From positions 1 through 64,000 of the forward strand of contig MPUH01000338.1 in the NCBI GenBank assembly GCA_001970955.1: a stretch of DNA of 64,000 nt, written 5' to 3'. This DNA comes from Stentor coeruleus (lineage: Eukaryota > Ciliophora > Heterotrichea > Heterotrichida > Stentoridae). The notes beneath the pieces were generated by a model. That model was not told the DNA's origin and ran no database searches. It saw nothing but the letters and a program-made list of their open reading frames with translations. The position numbers and the translations under genes were made by a program. Below, piece after piece: positions 41,607 through 52,603 of this stretch (positions within the stretch are counted from its first letter, which is position 1; every line of letters begins with the position of its first letter).

Positions 41607-42599
41607 ATGCTCGTTCCAATTTTACCCAAAAAGTCTTTTCAAGACATCCCGAAAAAGGAGAAATTTGAAGCACCTCCTCTAGCAACAAAAGTAAAAATCC
41701 ACCCATCATTCATAAAAAACAAATCAACCAGTGTTTTCCAATCAAATTTACACAGCAAAAACTTTCCTTATATAGGTAAAATTAATCAAAATTCCTCAAT
41801 ACTAAACAAAACCTATATATCAAAACCTATCGTTTCAGCTAAAGCTTGGGTTGTTTACGATGTTATCACAGATTCTTATATAGATGGTCACAGAGAATGT
41901 GATAAAAGAGAAATTGCCAGTCTAACAAAAATAATGACCTGCATAGTTTCAATAGAAGAAATTGTAAATTCAAAGCGAAGCTTTGACACATCAATTGAAA
42001 TATCATATACAGCAGCATCAATAGATGGGACAACTGCAGGGTTATGTCCAAAAGATACTCTAAAAATAATAGATTTATTATACGCTTTAATGCTTCCATC
42101 AGGAAACGATGCTTCATTAGCTTTAGCTGAAATTATAGGTGCAAGTTATGGTATAGGAGCTGAAATCGAAAATTTTGTCATGTACATGAACCGAACAGCA
42201 CAAAGACTTGGTTTAAAACACACAAAATTCACGAATCCTCATGGAATGTCTATAACATTAAATTACTCAACAGCTGCTGATTTAGCTCGTTTAACTGCGT
42301 ATTGTATGAAAAACAGATTGTTTAGGAAAATTGTCAGCACTTCAAATTATACTTGTGGGATTGTTAATGGGAATATTCTTAGAAAAGTTGATTGGATTAA
42401 CACAAATAGGTTATTAACACAAGGGTTTAATGGAGTGAAAACTGGATATACACCTACAGCTGGGCCTTGTCTTTGCTGTAGTGTTAATGATGGGAATATC
42501 AATATAATTATTGTTATATTGAATGCGAGGTATAGACATTTAAGATGGGTTGAAGCTTCACGATTACTCGCTTGGGCTTCATCAGCAGTTAGTATATAA
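41607..42599 (+). CDS. Bacterial-type D-alanyl-D-alanine carboxypeptidase-like (S11) protein
   Basis: 330 aa serine DD-peptidase fold. All three penicillin-binding motifs are present in order: SLTK (S105 nucleophile, K108), SGN (165-167) and KTG (278-280). The surrounding blocks AWVVYDVITD, IASLTKIMTCIVSIE, LLYALMLPSGNDASLALAE, TKFTNPHGMS and GFNGVKTGYTPTAGPCL are textbook S11. The first ~70 residues are basic and lack a signal peptide, unlike bacterial members. Bacteria-eating ciliates could use such an enzyme on peptidoglycan, or as an LACTB-like hydrolase; this is inference. Base composition matches its neighbours, so if horizontally acquired it is old. No intron needed. Confidence 0.88.
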   Translation: MLVPILPKKSFQDIPKKEKFEAPPLATKVKIHPSFIKNKSTSVFQSNLHSKNFPYIGKINQNSSILNKTYISKPIVSAKAWVVYDVITDSYIDGHRECDKREIASLTKIMTCIVSIEEIVNSKRSFDTSIEISYTAASIDGTTAGLCPKDTLKIIDLLYALMLPSGNDASLALAEIIGASYGIGAEIENFVMYMNRTAQRLGLKHTKFTNPHGMSITLNYSTAADLARLTAYCMKNRLFRKIVSTSNYTCGIVNGNILRKVDWINTNRLLTQGFNGVKTGYTPTAGPCLCCSVNDGNINIIIVILNARYRHLRWVEASRLLAWASSAVSI

Positions 42600-43493
42600 T
42601 GATAATATATTTAATTTTTTATTTATCAAATCTCCTTTCTTTTGAAAATTTTGAGATTCAGTTGCTTTTTGGTCACTTTTTTGCCAATTTTTCTTCATTG
42701 TTTTATTAATAAGAAATAGATACGTAGATTTAGAAATTGTTGAAATTATTTTGGTTTTTAATAGTGATGGGTTTTATATGTTTTTTTTAAAAGTGTCAAA
42801 TGCTAAAAGTTTATTAATATTAAATCTAACATGTTTTGATTATTACTCACTACAGATGTTTTTGCATAAGTTTATTTAATCTTAACAGCATTAAATCCAA
42901 TATTTTCAGATAAATTTTTTTGTGATTATAACTAATAGTTCTTGAAAACTTTTAACATTTTTGAGGTTTTCGAATTTCATTGGCTGCTGGTATGTGAAAA
43001 GATTTTTCCTGAAAACTATTNAATATTTTCAGATAAATTTTTTTGTGATTATAACTAATAGTTCTTGAAAACTTTTAACATTTTTTGAGGTTTTCGAATT
43101 TCATTGGCTGCTGGTATGTGAAAAGATTTTTCCTGAAAACTATGCTGTTTACTAGGAAAATGTTAAGCACAAGGCTATAAGGTAATTATTATTAAAAAAA
43201 GGTATTTATACTAACTTGTGTTTTAGATATAAAATATAAAATATCTAATAATTTTATAATTTTAGTTCCATCATAAGTTACTGTAGCTTTATCACTTATA
43301 TGTATAAATTTATACATTCCACGAGAACCAAGAGTTAATTTAACACATTCGACTATAAAAATAAAAATGCTTATATTTGAAATAATTATACTTTCTCATT
43401 GATAACTTTCTGTTCCTTCACGAAGTAAAAGGATTTGAAGTTGCTATTTAGGTCCTATTAATATGATAACTAGAGATTATAAGCATAATTACC
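42600..43493. other. Convergent spacer with assembly join
   Basis: AT-rich 3' flanks of the peptidase and the HUWE1-like gene, containing the duplicated block around the N at 43021. No HECT-coding sequence or other gene seen on the minus strand here. Confidence 0.5.
42899..43143 (+). repeat. Duplicate flanking a single N (assembly join)
   Basis: 42899-43019 (121 bp) and 43022-43143 (122 bp) are the same sequence apart from one extra T in a T-run, on either side of an N at 43021. This looks like an unmerged contig overlap. Confidence 0.9.
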
Positions 43494-46400
43494 CTACAAG
43501 TCCTCATCAATCGGCACAATCTCACTACTAGGACTAGATTCTTCATTCTGCACTTCAACCGCTTCACTATTCGAGTCTTCAACAAAATCATATCCCGGAT
43601 ATATCTGCCAAGTTCCATCCACAGCTTCCTGAGGTTTCTGCATTTTTAGCACAAAATTCAAATGATACTTAACCAAAAGTTCAAAAAGCGCCAAAACCAA
43701 ATTATAAACCGACCCAGCTCTTCTAATCATGGGATCCACACCTTTAATTGTTTCAGTAAGTAATAAAAGTACAGATGTTGATTCTGTAGTCAAAGCTTTA
43801 GCAAATTCAACACATGATGAATTAATAAAAGGTGCTTTAGGGGGTTCTCTAAGTAAATATATAAGTAAAGTTGTTGATGTTCTTATTTGGCATAAGCTTA
43901 CTGAGTTATTAAACCAGTTTGTTTTAAGTTGTTCTGAAATACATTCTTTAATTTCTTTTAAGAATTTTTTTCTAGCTTTCATGATTGGTTTACTGTTATT
44001 TATCATAAGTTCATTATAAATATCTAAAGATAAGGGTTCATGTTGTTTATAAGCTTGTTTAAAAGTTATAGCTCTAATAAGTTTAACTCCTGCTTTTATC
44101 CAATTTTGATATACACTTGAAGGGACTAAAGCTCCTGATGCAGGGTCGATAAGGTTTAGTTTTCCTTCTGATATTTTGACTGTGTATCTTAAAGGGAAAA
44201 TATTTTTGACTAAAGATTTTATAAAAGATTTTTTAGAGTTTTGGCCTGAAATTGGGTCATAAATATCTAATTGTAAAGATAAAACTTCATAGATTAATAA
44301 TGGGTATGAGGTAAATATGTCTGATAAAATACTTATAAGTTTTTCACTATTCATAAATAAAATTTCATGAGATTTTTGTTCGAGGTTGAATAAGTCGCCT
44401 ATTGATTTTGCTAGTATTTGTATTGTTTCCCATTTTTCAGCAGTTGTTTGTGAATGAGTTCGTTTTTTTTCTACGAGGATTTCTTCGGATTTTTGAATGA
44501 CTTGGCAGGAGTTTGTGAAAGCGATAAGGAAAATTTCTTTACTTCGGATTGCTTGGGTATTAAAAGTTTTGAGAAAACTGTCAAGGGTAGTTTTTTTGTT
44601 TAAAACTTGGAGAAATGATAATTCGTATGAGGTTTGTAGGGTATAAGGGTCTTCGCAGAGTTGTTTAAGAAGTTCAAGCCAGGGGAGGGTTAGAGGTTTT
44701 GAAGTTGGGCTTTGTAAAGGTTTTTTGCATTGGAGTAAAGCTTGAAGTCCTCCTTCTGTTAGGAAAAATCTCCCAAGACTAGGGGTGAAGGTTAAAGTTA
44801 CAAGTAAATTCAGTAGACTCGCCATATCTTGTTCTCTTAAAACTAAAGCTTGTGAACTATTATGACTTTTAAGTACATTAATAATTGTCATAACCATTTC
44901 TTCGCTCCCAAGTTCTCCTGATTTAACTAAAATATCCAATAAAGAAAATGCATATGAAATCCAATTTGCCTTTAGCTGGTCTAAATTAGCATTATTAATA
45001 AAATTCGTGATATGGGTTGAAAAATAGTTATCTCTAATAATCTCTAAAATACCAGAGTTTTTAATACAAAGCATTTGTATTATACGAAGACAAGCACCTA
45101 ATTGTTCAAAAGATCCTGGGATATCAGGAAGATTTAATTGGACCATATCCATCATAACTTCCATCAAATTTGTATCTTTAAGTAATTCAGATGCAAGTTT
45201 TCCAGTTAAAGTTAAAAGCGAAAGAGAGATTTCTTCATTTATGTTTTCATTTGTAAGGGATACTTTTATAAGAATATCGCCTATTATTGAGCTTAAAGAT
45301 GGAATAGAAGGGATGGCGTTGATGACAATAAGATGAAGTGAATCTACAGATATATTCGATAAAGGTTCTGCTTCTGGAGGTGAATTTAACACTTCAGGAT
45401 GTGCGAAAATCCATTCCATTGCCATTTCTAAATCAGTACTCCTAGTCTCAGTCAACGCAACTCTTGCAACCTGTGCATTAAACCCCATATCAACTAAAAC
45501 CTTTACTGTCTTAGGATCAACAGCAACAGTATCTTTAGCTAAATTACACACATATTTCAATACCTCCAAAACACTTTTAGCAAAATTCGTAGATAATCCT
45601 CCAGATTCCAAATAATTAATTTTCTTCAAACATTCCAATACAATCAGTTGTATTTTCACAAGCACCTCTTTAGTATTATTATACCCTAAATTTCTAACAA
45701 CCGATAAGCCAAAATTTGAATTTATATATTTTCCTAATACCAAACTTTCTAAGAATTTACCACTAAGTGTCCATAGTATTTGTAAAGAGTTGACTATATG
45801 ATAAGATAAATTCATTGAACTGCAAACTTGATAAGAATGTTTTTTTAACTGGAGTAAAAAATCAGCAAAAGCTTCAGTTCCTCCTTGTAAGACAAATTGT
45901 AATACTAAAGCAGGTGTTGTTCCTTGTTCATATAAGAGAATATTCATTATGTCTGATAATTGCATAGCAAGTGTATAAGTGTTTTCATATGAACAATTTT
46001 CAAAGATAAGAGCTTTAATGTTTTGTGTTAGGATATTCCCAACTGCTTTACTTATAGCTAAACCAGCTTCTTCATTAATAGATAGCCTTCCACGATTGTT
46101 TGGTATTCTCATAGCGGATCTGAAAACTTTTCTTATAGTAAACTGACAGGCGAAGTATAGATTTTCTTCAAAGCTTTTCCCTTCGGTGGTTTCTATAATC
46201 CCATTATCCCCAGGTACATCGAATTTATCAGTTTCTTTGTCTTGAACTTTATTTTTACACATAAGCCTTGCTTGTTCAGCTATTAAAACCCGTTGGAGTA
46301 CTGAAATACTCATCAACACATCAATAAATTCTTTATAAGCTCCAGTTATCCCAGTCCAGTTTTGTAATAAAATCCTAATAGTTTCTAAATAACAGTCTCC

Positions 46401-48599
46401 TTCAACTAATAAAAACATCAGTTCTTTAGTCATATTTTCAGAAAGCAACATAAAGTCTTTTATTTCATTCCACGGCCCTGTAATATCTTGTATTTTTTTC
46501 ACGTGTAAGCTTATGGTTTGTATAACTTTATTGAAAACCTGAGCAACAATGCTCGGAGGTAAAGATTTGAAACATGAAGTCAAAGCATAAAACTCGTTTA
46601 CATCAGATTTCAACATAACTCGCATTTTGAAAATGTCTAAAATACTATTAAGCCCACCTTTACCCATAAACCCATTAATAATCTCTGGGGATATAGTAAA
46701 AATACTCCCAAAAAGCCGACCGATATTAGAAACTTTCTGAAAAAACATTGACGGTATTGATATATCAGAAAGTTTTAAAGAATTTATCAACATTAAAGAC
46801 CCTTCTATAATATCCCCAACAACACTAGGCACTGAATTTACTAGTTCTTGTAAACTTTCACTGATATTTGCTGCGGTGTTACTAGAAAACAATGTTGGGT
46901 CTGTATTACCTAATACAACCAATAGTTTAGATACAGTTTTATATCTTTCAATTACCCTTGCCCCATCCATATTAAAAGCTGTGATACATAAAAAACGTGC
47001 TAAAATATCTACAAAACGTGAACTATTAGGTATGTTTTCTTCAAGGGATTCTAAAAGGTTTGTTATTGTCTTATTATTCACAAGATCTTCAATTAAAGCT
47101 GGTAATTCATTGATTATTTGGGTTATTATAACTAAAGCTTCTTCATATATTTCATACTTCCTTTTAGTAAACATATATGAAATCGCATCTATTAGCCCAG
47201 TATCCATAATAATCTGTATTTCAGTATTTGAAGAACTTGGAAACTGGTCCCATTTAGAAAGGGCGATTTTTATTATTCTCAATAAACTCCTAATCAAATT
47301 CACCCTTACCGCTAGATTGATTTTCAGTCCAGTTTTATCATCATATAAATCCACATCATTAGAATAACTTTTTATTTCTAAAACAACCATTTTTATAACA
47401 GACTGCATCCCTTCAGCTTCTTTAAACATTTCCATAGCATTTGGGATAATATCACATAAAATTTTAGCAGCTCGATTTAAGATTGTTGGTGAATATAAAA
47501 GTAAACCTTCTGTTGAGTTTTTTATAATACACAATAAAGAGCAGGTTATTGCTGGTAGGTTTAAAGTATCTGATCTATGTTTACAATCTGAGATTACTGA
47601 AACTAAATCTAATATTGAAGATATAATTTCTGGTGATGAAAATGAAGGTAAAATACTGGCTTGGGGCATAGCAAGATCTCTAAGAAGGCTTAAGATTATA
47701 TTATTCCAAGTTGAAAAAAGTTCTTCAGAAAGTGATGCTAACTGTGAATGGAATGCATCATGTCTTGTAGATTCTAAAAGAAACAAAATATTACTAACAA
47801 GGTCAAGAACTGAAAATTGGATTTCTATAGATGTAGGCATTCTGATGAAGTCTGCAAGTGAAGGCAAAAGCCATATTTCAGGTAAAGTCTTACAAAACTC
47901 TTGTAATAATGATGCTTCTGGAGATAATCTTAAGAATAAACTTAAAGCTTGAAGTTGACAAGATACTATTGGGATTCTGCTGGTGTTGTTAAGTAATGTT
48001 GAGTTTGTCCGAGTTCTATTTAATAAAATGTATTGTAAACTTTCTGGAACTGGGTCTGATGAGAATTCATGTTTGAATTGAAATGGGATTATATCGAGAT
48101 GGATATCTGAAGCGAGATCTTGTAAGGAAATTGGCCGAGGGTTGTTAAGATGAGAACCTAGACCTATAACAAAAAGTTTATGCATTAAAGTTGTGAGTTT
48201 TTGGTCTTTGGCAAATTTTGTGGCTTTTCCACTTGTTAAGATTTTTATTAAACAAAGTGCTTTGAATATTAAGTCCCAATTGTCGAGATCGAGAATTTGA
48301 TTAAGTTCTTCAAGGGAGTTGTATAAGGATTTTGATAAAGAACTAGATAGTAAAAGACATGAAAAATCTAATAGGATTGCAAGATTGGAATAGTTTTTCA
48401 TTGATGTTGAGGTTACAAGAAGAGAATCGATACGGTTCAGCAAGGATGAAATCGGGGATAAGTCTTTGAGGTCTTCAAAATCCCATTGTTGTATTTGAGA
48501 TATTGTTATGAAAAACTCACTGTCTCCCATGTCGACTAGAGAGCCAAGCCAATTTTTCAATGCTTCTGAGCCTAAAAATTCTGTCTCAACTATTTTCAT
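43494..48599 (-). CDS. HUWE1/Tom1-like protein with UBA domain, no HECT
   Basis: 1701 aa with HUWE1/Tom1/UPL1-type N-terminal armadillo-like helices. The residue 55-155 region (SSLSKSLYNSLEELNQILD, then LTTLMHKLFVIGLGSHLNN and SLQDLASD) lines up by eye with human HUWE1 SRHLYSSIEHLTTLL...LLTRLQHLAESWG...AECCRD. A UBA domain lies at about 1030-1072 (VKVLVDMGFNAQVARVAL, then LEMAMEWIFAHPE), as in HUWE1. More helical repeats follow and the protein ends in an acidic tail (EEVQNEESSPSSEIVPIDED type). The catalytic HECT domain expected at the C terminus of this family is absent, and none is found downstream on this strand. It may bind ubiquitin or partners without ligase activity, or the HECT part may be a separate gene. 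Confidence 0.8.
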   Translation of the reverse strand: MKIVETEFLGSEALKNWLGSLVDMGDSEFFITISQIQQWDFEDLKDLSPISSLLNRIDSLLVTSTSMKNYSNLAILLDFSCLLLSSSLSKSLYNSLEELNQILDLDNWDLIFKALCLIKILTSGKATKFAKDQKLTTLMHKLFVIGLGSHLNNPRPISLQDLASDIHLDIIPFQFKHEFSSDPVPESLQYILLNRTRTNSTLLNNTSRIPIVSCQLQALSLFLRLSPEASLLQEFCKTLPEIWLLPSLADFIRMPTSIEIQFSVLDLVSNILFLLESTRHDAFHSQLASLSEELFSTWNNIILSLLRDLAMPQASILPSFSSPEIISSILDLVSVISDCKHRSDTLNLPAITCSLLCIIKNSTEGLLLYSPTILNRAAKILCDIIPNAMEMFKEAEGMQSVIKMVVLEIKSYSNDVDLYDDKTGLKINLAVRVNLIRSLLRIIKIALSKWDQFPSSSNTEIQIIMDTGLIDAISYMFTKRKYEIYEEALVIITQIINELPALIEDLVNNKTITNLLESLEENIPNSSRFVDILARFLCITAFNMDGARVIERYKTVSKLLVVLGNTDPTLFSSNTAANISESLQELVNSVPSVVGDIIEGSLMLINSLKLSDISIPSMFFQKVSNIGRLFGSIFTISPEIINGFMGKGGLNSILDIFKMRVMLKSDVNEFYALTSCFKSLPPSIVAQVFNKVIQTISLHVKKIQDITGPWNEIKDFMLLSENMTKELMFLLVEGDCYLETIRILLQNWTGITGAYKEFIDVLMSISVLQRVLIAEQARLMCKNKVQDKETDKFDVPGDNGIIETTEGKSFEENLYFACQFTIRKVFRSAMRIPNNRGRLSINEEAGLAISKAVGNILTQNIKALIFENCSYENTYTLAMQLSDIMNILLYEQGTTPALVLQFVLQGGTEAFADFLLQLKKHSYQVCSSMNLSYHIVNSLQILWTLSGKFLESLVLGKYINSNFGLSVVRNLGYNNTKEVLVKIQLIVLECLKKINYLESGGLSTNFAKSVLEVLKYVCNLAKDTVAVDPKTVKVLVDMGFNAQVARVALTETRSTDLEMAMEWIFAHPEVLNSPPEAEPLSNISVDSLHLIVINAIPSIPSLSSIIGDILIKVSLTNENINEEISLSLLTLTGKLASELLKDTNLMEVMMDMVQLNLPDIPGSFEQLGACLRIIQMLCIKNSGILEIIRDNYFSTHITNFINNANLDQLKANWISYAFSLLDILVKSGELGSEEMVMTIINVLKSHNSSQALVLREQDMASLLNLLVTLTFTPSLGRFFLTEGGLQALLQCKKPLQSPTSKPLTLPWLELLKQLCEDPYTLQTSYELSFLQVLNKKTTLDSFLKTFNTQAIRSKEIFLIAFTNSCQVIQKSEEILVEKKRTHSQTTAEKWETIQILAKSIGDLFNLEQKSHEILFMNSEKLISILSDIFTSYPLLIYEVLSLQLDIYDPISGQNSKKSFIKSLVKNIFPLRYTVKISEGKLNLIDPASGALVPSSVYQNWIKAGVKLIRAITFKQAYKQHEPLSLDIYNELMINNSKPIMKARKKFLKEIKECISEQLKTNWFNNSVSLCQIRTSTTLLIYLLREPPKAPFINSSCVEFAKALTTESTSVLLLLTETIKGVDPMIRRAGSVYNLVLALFELLVKYHLNFVLKMQKPQEAVDGTWQIYPGYDFVEDSNSEAVEVQNEESSPSSEIVPIDEDL

Positions 48600-50612
48600 A
48601 TTTACTATAGATCTTTTTTTAGGGAATTAGAATAGTAATATAGGAAACTCTATAGAGGAAAATGTTTATTTGTAAAAACAAATAAGGTTTGGCAAGTTGA
48701 TAAAAAAAATTATAAGAATCTTTAGAAATTTTAAACTTAAAGCGAGTTTGGATTATGATTTCAAGATAAAAATAAAAATTATGAGCTTAAAGATAAATTT
48801 AAATGAAATATAGACATAAAATGTTATAAGATTTTGAATGTGTTTACTGATTAAGGATTGTATTGATGATTTTGGATATTAGATATAAATTTATTAAGTT
48901 AGTTTGTGGATTTTTTATAGGTGTTGATAATTATAATTACTTTTTTTTTGGGGAAGATAAAATTGTATTGAATATTTCGTTGTGTTAAGCTATAATACTC
49001 ATATGCTAACTTTTATTATTATATAAATTATTTTATTATAGTAGTACATAAAATATATAAAGTTGGGTTATATAGTCTATTTGTGTTTATTCATATAATT
49101 TAAGTTTTTTTTACATAAACTCAAATGATGACACTAATTCATCAGGAAAGCACATGAATAATGATTTAAAAGAAATCGCCAAGTTTAAATCGAAAGCTTT
49201 AATTTCCCATAAAAATATACAAGTATTTTATAATCATTTATATAACAACTATAAATTTAATAAACAGTTAGTATTAGTATTCAATCATTCAGGTTATTTA
49301 ACCAAATAGTCTAATATTTTTATAAACTAATATAAAATATTATTTTTCATAAACCTTTACTACCAAAAGTAAAATGTTTAGTATCTTATAGAATAACTAT
49401 TATACATACTACAACTATAAATATAAATTATCACTTTAAAGTTTTATAAACATAATAAAAACTATACGATAAACAAAAAAGCCTTTAAGCAATTTCTTTA
49501 TAATCTTCTCACTGTTAAAAGCAAGTTCAAAATTTTGTTGTATAAAAATTTCCCATCTTAAACAAAATTTCTGACATTATTAGTCCTTTAATAAAATTCT
49601 TTTAGAACACTCTCACAAACTTATAAATAACTATGCTTTCTAAAGGTAGAGTCCTAAAAATCTTAACCCAAACTGATTTTCCAATACAATTAAAAAAATT
49701 GTAAAAATCAAACCAAAACCAAGCTCATTCTCTGGCTTGGAAAATTTACTCTTTACTTGTAAAAATTAGTAATGTTTATATTATCCAGTCTATAAGAATA
49801 TAGCTTTACTATGTAATAATGTATGGAATAATTTTAATTAGGTTATAATATAAATATTTTTAAATCTAGTCTTATCAGAACACAATTAGCTTATAATTTA
49901 GAAGGCTTAGGGTGAATAAACCTTAAAAAAAATTTTTGGGATAAGCTTGTCCAAGAAATTCATTATAATTATTTCAAATTTTTACAAGAACGATATTGAT
50001 TAAAAGAAATAACCCTTTCAAAGCCAAACTCTCTAACTTTGAATAAGGAAAAATAATATAAAGCATTAATAAATGGTATTGTTATAATAAAAATTTCTAT
50101 TGCAATTGAAATTTAAAGTAAAATCTGATGTCATCAAAAATATTAAACTAATTTCAAATAACCTTTTAACTTAGTAAAAAATTAAGTTTTTAAGTTCTTA
50201 GATTCTTTAATAGTCTTATCTACTATATATTTACATGCTTTTCCATAGATTTCATAGGATAATGTATATTTCTGTTGTAAATAATAAATCTCATATTATA
50301 GTCATCCGAAGGTCTTAACCTTTATCTAAGTTCGGCCTTTTACTTTTAAGCATTTCTTTGTATATGGCATCCTTTTCTAACTTTTCCTTTAAACTCAATA
50401 TTATTCAAATGCCCCAGGTGTCCATCTCTGAAAATTGTTTATCAAAAACTGACTGCACTGACATAATTTTTTAAAAATTTACAAGACGATTGCCCATTTC
50501 TCTTCTAGTTCTGTGATTTCCCATCTACTTAACTCAAAATTCTGGCTATATATTGTTGTTAGCCCTTATCACTATCTCAGAATAAAAATTTAGTTTATCT
50601 TTTACTAAACAA
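48600..50612. other. Two-kilobase gene-poor spacer
   Basis: The longest spacer in the window, very AT-rich. One minus-strand ATG-less open stretch of ~47 codons ends near 49978 (...FKVREFGFERVISFNQYRSC) and could be a relic. No RNA gene, repeat or mobile element recognised. Confidence 0.45.
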
Positions 50613-51095
50613 CTAAATAAGTATTATGTCTTCAGGGTTCAACCTTTTGCATTTTTCTAAATGTTGGGGAATCAGATACTTGTTATAAAAGTCTTTTCCA
50701 CACTCCGGGCACTTTTCTCTAGTAGATTTTTCATGAACTTGTTTTATATGAAATTTTACAGCGTATTTATTTCTGAATTTCTTTTCACATACAGGACACT
50801 TGGAATATTTATACTTTGTCACGTGTACTTTGCCATGATGTTGCATAAAACCTTTTGTTGATGTGAAAAACAGGCAACATTCTTCACATTTTAAGCAGTC
50901 CTTGTATTTGCTTTCTTGATGTAATCGCCACTGATCATCATTTAGATGTCTTTTTAAGTCTGATTCTTTTGAGAAGACTAATGAACACATTGAGCAAGTA
51001 GGGTATTTTTTTTTCCTTGGGAAAGATATCAATGAGATTATTACAGGTGACGGCAATAAACCACGCTCTCCTTCGAATTCAATTTTACTATTCAT
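50613..51095 (-). CDS. Small C2H2 zinc-finger protein
   Basis: 160 aa with four C2H2-type fingers that fill residues ~33-150. They are CSMC...HLNDDQWRLH (long His spacing), CEECCLFFTSTKGFMQHHGKVH, CPVCEKKFRNKYAVKFHIKQ-VH, and CPECGKDFYNKYLIPQHLEKC (last His replaced by Cys). The preceding KFPRKKK-type stretch is basic. It could bind DNA or RNA; no further domain. It is isolated between long spacers. C2H2 proteins are few in ciliates compared with animals, so it may be worth a look. Confidence 0.82.
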   Translation of the reverse strand: MNSKIEFEGERGLLPSPVIISLISFPRKKKYPTCSMCSLVFSKESDLKRHLNDDQWRLHQESKYKDCLKCEECCLFFTSTKGFMQHHGKVHVTKYKYSKCPVCEKKFRNKYAVKFHIKQVHEKSTREKCPECGKDFYNKYLIPQHLEKCKRLNPEDIILI

Positions 51096-52603
51096 TGAGA
51101 TTAATATAAGTAATTAATGGTTGACAATTAATTTAGATACTTACTTAACATATTTATTAAATTATAATAATAAATATATATTAGAATGTAATTGCAAGTA
51201 AAATTTTTGATTGAAAGCTGGTACTGATACTAAAAGATAAAATATTGTAATTAGAGAGATTAAAATTGTTTAGATTTAGCTAAAATTTAGGAAATAAAAG
51301 GGTAGTTTTAGGATTTATTCAAGGTTTAGGTTGGAGTGCTTGATCAAAGGATTTATGATGGTAATTGAAGATTTTGCATGAAATCTAAAGAAAAGATATA
51401 AATATTGTTATTGCTATTTGCTAAGTGTGAAGATGATTGATGAAGGAAGCTGAATATTCTAGATTTGTAAAAAATATGCTAGGGATAAGTAATAACTTAC
51501 CATTTAGCTTGGGTGTAAAGGATAAACTAGCAATGATTTTAGAATAAATTATGCTAAGGATTGTGATTTTTTCAAAGGCAGGAACTTAAACCAAATTGTG
51601 AGATTATTATATCCTTTACCATTTAATAAAAATATTTTAAACAAAAATTCCATATGATATAAAAATTCTATTTTTTATTAATGTTTTGACATAAGAGGTT
51701 CTAAAGCATTATCAATTTCTTAACTTTTCTACTTTTGCCTCTGTTTCTATTCGTTTTCCAGAATTTTATTTTCCTTTATTATTTAAATATGAATATTTTT
51801 ATCAAATAGTCCAAAAATCAATCAGAATCAGAATGAATGATTACTCATAATTTGCTATACTCTTTGCCTGATCTAAACCCATCTGAAAAATCAAAATCAA
51901 AGAATAAAAAGTGAATAATAGCCTGATATATTTCAGAAAATCCTTTTAAAATTTCGAAACAACTAAAAGCCCATAATGACTAAGCAAGTTCCTAAAAATC
52001 CACATGAGCTTTTTACATGCATATTCTCACAAACACCAAAAAAAATGATTTATTTATATCAAAATCTTTTATTCGCCCATGATTTTAGTACAAATTCCCA
52101 ATTTTCCCTAAGGTTTTTTCAATAAAATGAAATACCTCAACACCTAATTCAAAGAAAGCCATAATAACACAATTCAAATACAAGATTTTATATCCAAAAC
52201 CTTCAATTTATCATATACTGACGATAATATTTTATTCAGAAATTACTTAAACAAATTTAGAAAAAAAACTAGAAATCTCAGATTCAGAAACCAATAAATC
52301 CAATTGTACCCTTGAGGGTAATTATCTTTAAAAACTCACCTAAAAAATCTTTGGAGCCACAGATTTTTTTTAAGCTCTTTCGTAAATGCTTTGATAAAAT
52401 AGACATTTTCCCTATACAAACAGAAGATGAGATATCATCAAACATACCTGATTCAAACAAAAAGATTAAAAATATAGTAAATCATTTAAACACTCAAATC
52501 GAATATACAAAAAAAATAATAGCAAAGCAACATAGATATTTTCGACTCTAAATAAATGGGTTTATAAGTAAAATGGTATATATATTAAGGATAAAATATT
52601 TAG
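51096..52603. other. Spacer with possible relics
   Basis: AT-rich. A minus-strand stretch at about 51678-51860 reads protein-like but with many stops (FGLFDKNIHI, IIKENKILENE, EIDNALEPLMSKH), suggesting decayed coding sequence. An ATG-less plus frame ends at 52551 (listed). No RNA gene recognised. Confidence 0.4.
52273..52551 (+). CDS. Uncertain small open frame without ATG
   Basis: Plus frame open from a TAG at 52270 to TAA at 52549, reading ...PINPIVPLRVIIFKNSPKKS LEPQIFFKLFRKCFDKIDIF..., about 92 codons. The amino-acid mix is protein-like (basic, helical), but there is no ATG. A first exon joined by a tiny intron was looked for and not found. It could be a relic or the end of an unrecognised gene; the convergent DHHC gene ends 52 bases away. 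Confidence 0.25.
   Translation, partial: KSQIQKPINPIVPLRVIIFKNSPKKSLEPQIFFKLFRKCFDKIDIFPIQTEDEISSNIPDSNKKIKNIVNHLNTQIEYTKKIIAKQHRYFRL

Noticed and set aside
51485-51530. U1-like 5' run aacttacc
   Set aside because: No U1 stem-loops follow, and an 8-base match is expected by chance.
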